Below, one piece after another: positions 15,941 through 22,440 of a stretch of 64,000 bases of DNA. Source of the stretch: Sulfuricurvum sp. Lineage in GTDB: Bacteria > Campylobacterota > Campylobacteria > Campylobacterales > Sulfurimonadaceae. The notes below the pieces were generated by a model. The model was given only the letters and a program-made list of their open reading frames with translations. It had not been told where the DNA came from and did not search any database. The stretch spans positions 62,001 to 126,000 of the forward strand of contig JAUYAU010000018.1 in NCBI GenBank assembly GCA_030693335.1, in the 5' to 3' direction. Positions within the stretch are counted from its first letter, which is position 1. The number at the start of each line of letters is the position of its first letter. Made by a program: the position numbers and the translations under genes.

Positions 15941-16859
15941 TTTGAGACAGCCTTACTTGGGTTTCTTCTCTACGCATAAGTTGGAACAACATAAACTTCT
16001 TACGTGCAGTCTCAGTTAAGTCAAAAGATATGAGTGTGTTATCAGGGTTCATTGGAAGGAAATAAATATGTTCGTTAACTGTATGTCTCGAAATCAACTT
16101 TGAAACAACGAGCAATGATATATTTACAGTAAAAATCTTATCATCAAACTTATGTTCTTTAAACTCTTCCATAATTGCTCTTGATATAGTTTTTACTTGA
16201 TTAAACATTAAAAGAGGTACCAATCGAATAACCTCATAAATTACAGCAAGAAAAAGCAAGGAGCTACTGAGAACTTTTGTATTATTTTTATTAGAATCAT
16301 AGTCATCAAGTAAGTTCCGCATTAAAACATCGAACTTGCCATTTACATCATGAACATTATCACTTTTAAAATTTACTAGTAGTGGCTGTAATTCCCTGTC
16401 GTTATGAGCTTCTTCTATCAAATGATTTAAATAAGAACGCTCAGAAGAAAAATTATAGTCATTTGCAACGTAAATTTTCTTCTTTGTTGCTGGTATGGCT
16501 GTAAAATAACCTAACTCAGCATACGATCCTTCACTTTCCGGAAAAATAATCAAAGAATAAGCTTGTTCTATCGCATATAATTCAAGCTGCACTAAGTGTG
16601 TTTTTTTTGCAGTAATTCCATTATTTCCACTATACGTCTTAATGTCAAGATATAAATCTTCGATTGTTACAAAGTTAAAAGGAGTATCTTTACCATCTAA
16701 GTATAATAAGAATTTAGCCCGATTGGACACTAGAGGATCGTCCCCTGCTCTACCAAATACAAAAATAGTCTCCAAATGATGTTTGATAGAAATTACTTTT
16801 TTAAATATTGGTTTAAATGTTTTAATATGTAGGTCTTGTTCTGAAGGAGTAATGATCAT
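15927..16859 (-). CDS. Retron effector, nucleoside deoxyribosyltransferase-like (type II-A/St85 family)
   Basis: A 310-residue protein like the effectors of type II-A retrons (Ec86/St85 group). In that group an NDT-like enzyme with a winged-helix domain is held inactive by RT-msDNA and causes cell death when released by phage infection. The N-terminal half has the NDT pattern: IFVFGRAGDD (32-41), Arg in SNRAKFLLYL, then LIIFPESEGSYAELGYF (103-119) with candidate catalytic Glu108 and Glu115. The C-terminal part (from about 200) is predicted winged-helix. No clear ribosome site precedes ATG 16859; a hairpin ends 12 bases upstream of it. Confidence 0.85.
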   Translation of the reverse strand: MIITPSEQDLHIKTFKPIFKKVISIKHHLETIFVFGRAGDDPLVSNRAKFLLYLDGKDTPFNFVTIEDLYLDIKTYSGNNGITAKKTHLVQLELYAIEQAYSLIIFPESEGSYAELGYFTAIPATKKKIYVANDYNFSSERSYLNHLIEEAHNDRELQPLLVNFKSDNVHDVNGKFDVLMRNLLDDYDSNKNNTKVLSSSLLFLAVIYEVIRLVPLLMFNQVKTISRAIMEEFKEHKFDDKIFTVNISLLVVSKLISRHTVNEHIYFLPMNPDNTLISFDLTETARKKFMLFQLMRREETQVRLSQNESI

Positions 16860-16871
16860 GTAACTATTACA

Positions 16872-16897
16872 GATAGACAGTTTCGCGTATGTCTATC
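16872..16897 (-). other. Hairpin between retron RNA and effector start
   Basis: GATAGACA (16872-16879) pairs perfectly with TGTCTATC (16890-16897), giving an 8-bp stem with a 10-base loop. It begins one base past the a2 repeat and ends 12 bases before the effector's ATG. There is no following T run, so it is not an obvious terminator. It may mark the RNA 3' end, guide processing, or control effector translation. Confidence 0.55.
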
Positions 16898-16898
16898 C

Positions 16899-17071
16899 AT
16901 TTTTTTCCTACTTTTAAGATGCGAAGATATTCTTTGAGTCCTTTGTAACAATTGTTGCAAAGGACTCAAAGAAGAGCTTCGCAAGCAATATGAAACAATA
17001 AAAAATTCGATCAGGCTCAACACCTGATACAAGCTTAAACAAAATATTTTAAGCCAAGCTAGGAAAAAAAT
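16899..17071 (-). ncRNA. Retron msr-msd RNA
   Basis: Read on the minus strand. The a1 repeat ATTTTTTTCCTA (17071-17060) and the a2 repeat TAGGAAAAAAAT (16910-16899) are perfect 12-base complements. The base after a1 is G (17059) in the context TAGC, matching the branching-G context of Ec86. Two msr hairpins follow: GCTTAAA/TTTAAGC (17054-17033) and ATCAGG/CCTGAT (17028-17010). The msd is a long hairpin at 16982-16921: outer stem GCGAAG/CTTCGC, an internal mismatch, then 15 perfect pairs (16972-16958 with 16945-16931) capped by the self-complementary AACAATTGTT. Order ncRNA-effector-RT is that of type II-A retrons. Confidence 0.92.
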
Positions 17072-17093
17072 ATAATAGCAAAATAAACCCTAA

Positions 17094-17099
17094 AATATA
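17094..17099 (-). promoter_or_regulatory. Candidate -10 box of the retron operon
   Basis: On the minus strand TATATT lies about 23 bases upstream of the a1 repeat, placing transcription start a few bases before a1, as expected for a retron RNA. The region is very AT-rich, and a second TATATT sits at 17101-17106, so the exact box is uncertain. Confidence 0.4.
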
Positions 17100-17104
17100 G
17101 AATA

Positions 17105-17133
17105 TATAGGTGAGAGAAAATTATTCACTCATC
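17105..17133 (+). repeat. Imperfect 29-bp direct repeat, copy 1
   Basis: This segment matches 18171-18199 at 26 of 29 positions, beginning with the identical TATAGGTGAG. It covers the 3' end and stop codon of the membrane protein gene and the region upstream of the retron promoter. The two copies bracket that gene exactly. Confidence 0.75.
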
Positions 17134-17936
17134 GAATCCAGCTCTTTTGGATATTTTCTACGTCTTGCTCTGACCATTAAAAGCCCTCCAATTGCGTAAA
17201 TGGCTCCTGAAACAATCAACATAATAGACTCACCTTTTGAACTTTCAAAGGGAAAAAGAAGAGCAGCCTTTCTTTCTGACTCAGACAAAGTCCCGAAGTA
17301 CATGGAAAAAACTCCTAGGATCACGACCAATGTAAGAAAAATACTTGGATTAATTTTTTTAAGAAACGGTATATTTAAAGGAATATAAGTTTGAAAAGGC
17401 ACACGCCCATAATCTGTAAATCCTTTTTTAACACCCTTGATGGAGCCAATAATTTGAGGAAATCGTTCTTGACTTGTATGTATAATCCCTAAACAGACAC
17501 CGTCCTTTGGATTTAAATAATCAAATGTAAATTTTAAAGATAGTAATGAATCACCATTTCGTGATATATCAAAACTATTCGCTAGATTATTACTCTTAAT
17601 CACTTCATAACTTAAAATTTCACCATCGTCAAATAATATCAATAAAGGATCTTTTTCAACTATATCATCCCCTCTCAAAACCTCATTACCATCATTCCAA
17701 ATTATTAAATTTGTTCTCGTAAGTTTATTAACCCTCTTGCCATCAAACAAAATTTCAACATTCTCTGGGAGACTGTCTTCTTCGCTACCAATTAATCTAA
17801 GAGAAGCTTTTTGAAATACCGGCTTTGCTCGATTCTTAAATATTTTTGGAGAAAATATTCCAATGATTCCAATGATAGTTCCGACGACTACACTAACCCA
17901 TGGTATATTTAAATAGATAAGTAGCTGATCAAGCAT
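17121..17936 (-). CDS. Membrane protein of unknown function at the element's right end
   Basis: A 271-residue protein from ATG 17936, chosen because AAAAGG lies six bases upstream; an in-frame start 45 bases earlier has no ribosome site. It has an N-terminal membrane helix (VSVVVGTIIGIIGIF), a central soluble beta-rich domain of about 150 residues with 'ILFDGKRVNKLTRTNLIIWNDGNEVL', and two C-terminal helices (IFLTLVVILGVFSMYFG and MLIVSGAIYAIGGLLMV). This layout is common among unnamed bacterial membrane proteins. It is accessory cargo; a defence role is possible from its position beside the retron but not shown. Confidence 0.6.
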   Translation of the reverse strand: MLDQLLIYLNIPWVSVVVGTIIGIIGIFSPKIFKNRAKPVFQKASLRLIGSEEDSLPENVEILFDGKRVNKLTRTNLIIWNDGNEVLRGDDIVEKDPLLILFDDGEILSYEVIKSNNLANSFDISRNGDSLLSLKFTFDYLNPKDGVCLGIIHTSQERFPQIIGSIKGVKKGFTDYGRVPFQTYIPLNIPFLKKINPSIFLTLVVILGVFSMYFGTLSESERKAALLFPFESSKGESIMLIVSGAIYAIGGLLMVRARRRKYPKELDSMSE

Positions 17937-18170
17937 AAAAAACCTTTTTATTTTATAGATTACAAGTATAGCTACTTTCAAGTTACCATAATCTTGGCAC
18001 AGCTTAACAATCCTATCACGCGATAGACAAAGATAATAAAACTAAGGCCTTTATTATGTGCAAATTAAAATAATTGTGTCTAAATTGTGACTAAACACAA
18101 CTAAAAAGAAAGAAAATGAGGATTTGACAGATTCGTAGAAAGTCCAATTTCATGGGGTTTCGTAGTTATT

Positions 18171-18199
18171 TATAGGTGAGACAAAATTATCCTCTCATC
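18171..18199 (+). repeat. Imperfect 29-bp direct repeat, copy 2
   Basis: Partner of 17105-17133 (26 of 29 identical, 1066 bases apart). On the minus strand it lies about 235 bases upstream of the membrane protein's start and is not inside any recognisable gene. Confidence 0.75.
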
Positions 18200-18228
18200 C
18201 GCACCATCATTTTGAGTATGTTAATTAG

Positions 18229-18299
18229 AATAAAGTTCATGGCAACCGTTGCCATATTCGTACATTATCGGTTCGTCAGTGACCGACTTTAGCTTTATT
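18229..18299. other. Multi-stem folded segment with GGTTGCCA palindrome
   Basis: AATAAAG (18229-18235) can pair with CTTTATT (18293-18299), enclosing the palindrome ATGGCAACCGTTGCCAT (18239-18255, 8-bp arms) and a stem TCGGT/ACCGA (18268-18272 with 18282-18286). The palindrome contains the GGTTGCC word found twice at the left end, so recombinase or excisionase binding at the right end is a good explanation. A structured valS leader is another. Confidence 0.45.
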
Positions 18300-18350
18300 T
18301 TTTGTTCTTTAAAGTACCTATTTTATGGATTCCATTAGCCCAGAGCTTAG

Positions 18351-18364
18351 TTTTGGTATAATTC
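18351..18364 (+). other. Candidate right attachment core
   Basis: TTTTGGTATAATTC is the counterpart of the left copy at 10389-10402 and overlaps the valS -10 box. Integration at this point would keep the valS promoter intact. Confidence 0.35.
18357..18362 (+). promoter_or_regulatory. valS promoter -10 box
   Basis: TATAAT preceded by TTTTGG, 29 bases upstream of the valS ATG. No clear -35 is seen, which is usual in this phylum. Confidence 0.6.
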
Positions 18365-18391
18365 GCCAATATTTTTTCTCAAGGCTCCTTT

Positions 18392-21010
18392 ATGTCATCT
18401 ACTCATTACGATCCCAAGAATATCGAAGAAACTTTTTATCCTATATGGGAGAATCGCGGGCTTTTTGAAGTGGATGGCAACCGTGCCATCGTAAAACCCA
18501 ACAAACACTTTGCCATTATGATGCCTCCCCCAAACGTCACTGGACGTTTGCACATCGGTCACGGGTTAACCTTTACCCTCCAAGATATTATCGTTCGCTA
18601 CAAACGTATGGACGGTTATGCTACCCTTTGGCAGCCTGGGACCGACCATGCAGGTATCGCAACCCAAAATGTTGTCGAAAAACAGCTTTTAGCAGAAGGT
18701 AAAACCAAAGAAGAACTCGGGCGCGACGCATTTTTAAAACGTGTCTGGGAATGGAAAGAAGAAAGCGGCGGGATCATGGTCTCTCAGCTGCGCAAACTCG
18801 GGGTTTCTCCCGCATGGAGCCGAGAGCGTTTCACGATGGATGAGGGACTTAAATCTTCAGTCAAAGAGGCGTTTGTTCATCTTTACAACCAAAACCTCAT
18901 CATCCGTGGCAACTACATGGTCAACTGGTGTACCCACGATGGAGCACTCAGTGACATCGAAGTGGAGCACGAAGAACATCAAGGGCACTTTTACCATATG
19001 CGCTATGCCTTTAGTGATGGAAGCGGTCATATCGTTGTCGCGACCACTCGTCCTGAGACCTATTTTGGGGATACCGCCATCATGGTCCATCCAGATGATG
19101 AACGCTATACCCACCTCATTGGGAAAAGCGTCACGCTTCCTCTGATTAACCGTGATATAAAAATCATCGCCGATACCCATGTTGACAAAGATTTTGGTAC
19201 AGGCGTGGTCAAAGTTACCCCTGCACACGACACCAATGACTATGAAGTGGGAAAACGTCATGATCTAGAGTTTATAACCGTATTTGATGACAAGGGAATC
19301 CTCAATCACCATGCCGGAGAGTTTGAGGGCTTAGAGCGTCTTGCGGCACGTGAGATTATTGTTAATCGTCTCAATGAGGCAGGATTTATTGAAAAAATCG
19401 AAGATCATGTTCACCAAGTAGGGCACTGCTACCGTTGTAAAAATATCGTTGAGCCATACATCTCCAAGCAGTGGTTTGTTCGTAATGAAATCGCGCGTGG
19501 CTCTATCGATAAAACCAACGACGGTTTGGCTCAATTTTTCCCACCGCATTGGATCAACAGCTACAACTCATGGATGGGAGAACTGCGTGACTGGTGTATC
19601 TCGCGCCAGCTGTGGTGGGGACACCGTATCCCTGTTTTTTACTGTAACGATTGCGATCACGAATGGGCGAGCCTCGATGAACAACCTAGCGCCTGCCCGC
19701 ATTGTGCAAGTACCTCATTCACACAAGACCCTGATGTCTTGGATACATGGTTTAGCTCTGCTCTATGGCCATTTTCGACGCTTGGCTGGGGTAATGGTGA
19801 TGTCAGTGCCGATGCCCTTTTCCAAAGCGAAGACATGGCGAAGTTCTATCCCAACAGCCTCTTGATCACCGGATTTGATATCCTCTTCTTTTGGGTAGCA
19901 CGTATGATGATGATGGGGGAAACCTTTACGGGTGAATTGCCGTTTAAACACATCTATCTTCACGCTCTCGTACGGGATGAAAACGGACAAAAAATGTCAA
20001 AATCAAAAGGAAACGTTATCGATCCGCTCGACATGATCGAAAAATACAGTGCCGATGCCCTGCGTTTTACCCTTGCAGTACTCGCCGCACAGGGAAGAGA
20101 CATCCGTCTAAGTACTGACCGCCTCGAACAAAGCCGAAACTTTACCAATAAACTGTTCAACGCATCAAAATTTTTACAGATGAATAACCCTACTTTTAAA
20201 GACCTTGCAAGCCAAGAGATCACAACACCTCTGGGACGTTATATACTCAGCCGTTTTCACGCAGCGACTGCAGAAACCAGAGCCTTCCTGGATGAGTACC
20301 GTTTCAATGATGCCGCAACCGTACTTTACCGCTTCTTGTGGAACGAATTTTGTGATTGGGGTATCGAACTTGCCAAAGCCAGCAAAGAGAGCGTAGAAGA
20401 GCTGGGAAGCATCTTCAAAGAGTCTATGAAGCTTCTGCATCCGTTTATGCCGTTTATCACAGAATACCTCTACCATGAACTCTCGGGGACAACACTCGAA
20501 GATAGTAATTCTATTATGGTAATGCAGTATCCAGAAGAAATCACTACAAATAAAGAAATCGAGGCTGAATTTGCCATCATCATGGATGCTATTATCACCA
20601 TTCGCCGTGCTAAAACACTTGTCGATTTAGGAAACCAAAAAATTCCTCTAGCCTATGTTAAGTGCAGCGGAAATCACACCATGATGGAACCTTTTATTGC
20701 CCGATTAGGAAAAGTAGAAGCCCTTAAATTCACCGATACCAAAGTAGACAATGCAATCAGTGACATCGGCGAAAGTGTTGAAGTATACCTCCCTACCGAT
20801 GCAATCGATCTCTCTCCCATTATCGATCGTTTGACCAAACAACGCGAAAAGCTCCAAAAAGAAGCAGATAAACTAACAGGGATGCTTTCCAATGAGCGCT
20901 TTGTCGCCAATGCGCCCGAATCGGTTATCACTGAAAATCGTAACGGCTTAGCCGATGCGCAGGATAAAATTGAAAAAATAACTGCTCAGCTCTCTTCACT
21001 GGAAAGCTAA
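18392..21010 (+). CDS. valS: Valine-tRNA ligase
   Basis: An 872-residue class I aminoacyl-tRNA synthetase that charges tRNA-Val in the cytoplasm. It has the HIGH motif (PPPNVTGRLHIGHGLT, near residue 45), a CP1 editing domain (TTRPETYFGDTA), the second signature KMSKS (GQKMSKSKGNV, near 535), an anticodon-binding helical domain and the C-terminal coiled coil typical of ValS (LTKQREKLQKEADKL). Length fits the family. The next gene begins at the base after the stop. Confidence 0.98.
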   Translation: MSSTHYDPKNIEETFYPIWENRGLFEVDGNRAIVKPNKHFAIMMPPPNVTGRLHIGHGLTFTLQDIIVRYKRMDGYATLWQPGTDHAGIATQNVVEKQLLAEGKTKEELGRDAFLKRVWEWKEESGGIMVSQLRKLGVSPAWSRERFTMDEGLKSSVKEAFVHLYNQNLIIRGNYMVNWCTHDGALSDIEVEHEEHQGHFYHMRYAFSDGSGHIVVATTRPETYFGDTAIMVHPDDERYTHLIGKSVTLPLINRDIKIIADTHVDKDFGTGVVKVTPAHDTNDYEVGKRHDLEFITVFDDKGILNHHAGEFEGLERLAAREIIVNRLNEAGFIEKIEDHVHQVGHCYRCKNIVEPYISKQWFVRNEIARGSIDKTNDGLAQFFPPHWINSYNSWMGELRDWCISRQLWWGHRIPVFYCNDCDHEWASLDEQPSACPHCASTSFTQDPDVLDTWFSSALWPFSTLGWGNGDVSADALFQSEDMAKFYPNSLLITGFDILFFWVARMMMMGETFTGELPFKHIYLHALVRDENGQKMSKSKGNVIDPLDMIEKYSADALRFTLAVLAAQGRDIRLSTDRLEQSRNFTNKLFNASKFLQMNNPTFKDLASQEITTPLGRYILSRFHAATAETRAFLDEYRFNDAATVLYRFLWNEFCDWGIELAKASKESVEELGSIFKESMKLLHPFMPFITEYLYHELSGTTLEDSNSIMVMQYPEEITTNKEIEAEFAIIMDAIITIRRAKTLVDLGNQKIPLAYVKCSGNHTMMEPFIARLGKVEALKFTDTKVDNAISDIGESVEVYLPTDAIDLSPIIDRLTKQREKLQKEADKLTGMLSNERFVANAPESVITENRNGLADAQDKIEKITAQLSSLES

Positions 21011-21412
21011 GTGCAATTTCGAGAACTCTCCTCTAGCGAACTGGAAGAGGGTTACCGCCTTCTTAGTACACTGCGTATTGATTTAACCGAAGATGACTTT
21101 TTAACCTACATCGTAGCACAGCATCCTCAAACCTATCGACCTATCGGCGCCTATCAACGGGGTGAGTTGGCTGTCTATGCAGGAGTCAGTATCCATGAAA
21201 ATTTCGAGCTTGGACGCTATTTGCTAATCGATGATTTAGTCGCAAGTGAAAATCATAGCCATCATATTCGAGAAATGGTCGATTATCTGTGTGATTATGC
21301 AAAGATGCATAAATGCAAGTCCATCATAGCATGGGGAAAACAAAGAGGGTTACAAATGGGTGATTTAAAAGAGTTCCGTCCTAAGAGAGACGGATTTATT
21401 AAAATACTTTAG
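21011..21412 (+). CDS. GNAT-type N-acetyltransferase
   Basis: A 133-residue protein with GNAT-fold features: N-terminal strand-helix (QFRELSSSELEEGYRLL), central strands (AVYAGVSIHENFELGRYLLIDDLVA) and a helix following LVASENHSHHIREMVDYL. The usual acetyl-CoA loop (Q/R-x-x-G-x-G/A) is degenerate, being replaced by SHHIR. The start is GTG directly after the valS stop, so it is co-translated with valS. The substrate is unknown. Confidence 0.6.
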   Translation: MQFRELSSSELEEGYRLLSTLRIDLTEDDFLTYIVAQHPQTYRPIGAYQRGELAVYAGVSIHENFELGRYLLIDDLVASENHSHHIREMVDYLCDYAKMHKCKSIIAWGKQRGLQMGDLKEFRPKRDGFIKIL

Positions 21413-21434
21413 TAGAAAAATCTATAGCCTCTGT

Positions 21435-21440
21435 TATACT
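21435..21440 (+). promoter_or_regulatory. pyrF promoter -10 box
   Basis: TATACT in TGTTATACTTT, 26 bases upstream of the pyrF ATG, with AAAGGGA as ribosome site between them. Confidence 0.45.
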
Positions 21441-21466
21441 TTTAAACTCATTTAAAAAGGGATGTT

Positions 21467-22150
21467 ATGGAACTTTGTGTCGCACTTGATCTGCCTTCGA
21501 TGGAAGAAAATCTCGCTCTCGTCGAAAAAATAAAAGCGTATCCCATATGGTTAAAAGTAGGTCTCCGCTCCTACATACGTGACGGAGAGCCGTTTATCCA
21601 TGCGATCAAAGCCATCAATCCAAATTTTAAAATCTTTCTTGACCTAAAACTTTACGATATTCCCAATACTATGGCCGATGCTGCGGAGTCCATCATGGGA
21701 CTGGGCGTCGATATGTTCAATGTCCATGCCTCCGCAGGTCCCAAAGCCATGCGCGAAGTTATGAAACGACTGGCCCCTTATGAAAATCGCCCTTTAGTGC
21801 TAGCCGTAACCGCCCTCACCTCATTTGAAGAAAATGAATTTACACATGTCTATGAAAAAGGAATTGCAGCCAAAGCCAATCAGTTTGCACAAGACGCACA
21901 CGATGCAGGACTGGATGGAGTAGTATGTAGCGCGTATGAGAGCAAATCAATCAAATCCCTTACCGCTCCTGCCTTTGTCACTCTCACCCCAGGAATACGA
22001 CCCTTTGGAGAAGATGCAGGGGATCAAGAGCGAGTTGCTACTATTGCAGTAGCTCAAGAAGAAAAAGTGGATTTCATCGTTGTTGGACGCCCTATCTATA
22101 AAGCAGCAAGTCCAGTAACCATCGTAGAAGCGATACTTAAAGAGCTTTAA
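21467..22150 (+). CDS. pyrF: Orotidine 5'-phosphate decarboxylase
   Basis: A 227-residue TIM-barrel enzyme that makes UMP, the last step of pyrimidine synthesis. The catalytic Lys/Asp set is visible in FLDLKLYDIPNTM (near residue 60), the phosphate-binding end in TPGIRPFG (near 175) and the Arg in IVVGRPIYKA. It has its own promoter and ribosome site and is followed by two tRNA genes. Confidence 0.97.
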   Translation: MELCVALDLPSMEENLALVEKIKAYPIWLKVGLRSYIRDGEPFIHAIKAINPNFKIFLDLKLYDIPNTMADAAESIMGLGVDMFNVHASAGPKAMREVMKRLAPYENRPLVLAVTALTSFEENEFTHVYEKGIAAKANQFAQDAHDAGLDGVVCSAYESKSIKSLTAPAFVTLTPGIRPFGEDAGDQERVATIAVAQEEKVDFIVVGRPIYKAASPVTIVEAILKEL

Positions 22151-22185
22151 TCCCTGCTTTAAGGTGCTTGTTATTTATACATCAG

Positions 22186-22191
22186 TATAAT
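22186..22191 (+). promoter_or_regulatory. -10 box for the tRNA-Ser/tRNA-Gly unit
   Basis: TATAAT within CAGTATAATTTCG, 18 bases before the tRNA-Ser 5' end. Confidence 0.5.
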
Positions 22192-22208
22192 TTCGACCTA
22201 CTACAAAT

Positions 22209-22298
22209 GGACGAGTAGGAAAGCGGCTGAATCCACCTCCCTGCTAAGGAGACGTACTGGCAACGGTACCGAGAGTTCGAATCTCTCCTCGTCCGCCA
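22209..22298 (+). tRNA. tRNA-Ser (GCU)
   Basis: A 90-base class II tRNA with acceptor stem GGACGAG/CTCGTCC, discriminator G and an encoded CCA end. The anticodon loop CTGCTAA carries GCT at 22243-22245. A long variable arm and a T loop GTTCGAATC are present. It reads AGC/AGU serine codons. Confidence 0.95.
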
Positions 22299-22323
22299 CA
22301 AATCATATATTATGTTTTTTTAT

Positions 22324-22400
<77 letters not shown>

Positions 22401-22440
22401 CCTTCATTTTTTCCTTTATTCAGACTAAATTAATCAATAT

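Larger units (their letters stand above)
10389..18364. mobile_element. Integrated element with ssDNA-phage-type replication genes and a retron cargo
   Basis: An approximately 8-kb block between fliW and valS in which all recognised genes lie on the minus strand. It encodes integrase, excisionase-like protein, rolling-circle initiator, putative ssDNA-binding protein, a three-gene retron with its RNA, and a membrane protein. By eye it is more AT-rich than its flanks, especially 14000-17100. Candidate core sites at both ends share TTTTGGTATAA and then TC after one mismatch. Copies of GGTTGCCA lie at both ends. No coat, Zot/pI or conjugation genes are seen, so it is not a complete inovirus. The exact ends are inferred and could be off by tens of bases. 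Confidence 0.7.
17982..18391. other. Gene-free 410-bp stretch at the element-valS junction
   Basis: No credible coding frame is seen. From left to right it holds an AT-rich stretch after the membrane protein's start, the second copy of the direct repeat (18171-18199), a folded segment (18229-18299), the candidate right attachment core (18351-18364) and the valS promoter and leader. Confidence 0.6.

Noticed and set aside
16921-16982. Long hairpin as a transcription terminator of the membrane protein gene
   Set aside because: No T run follows, and the flanking a1/a2 repeats, branching G and RT operon identify it as the retron msd.
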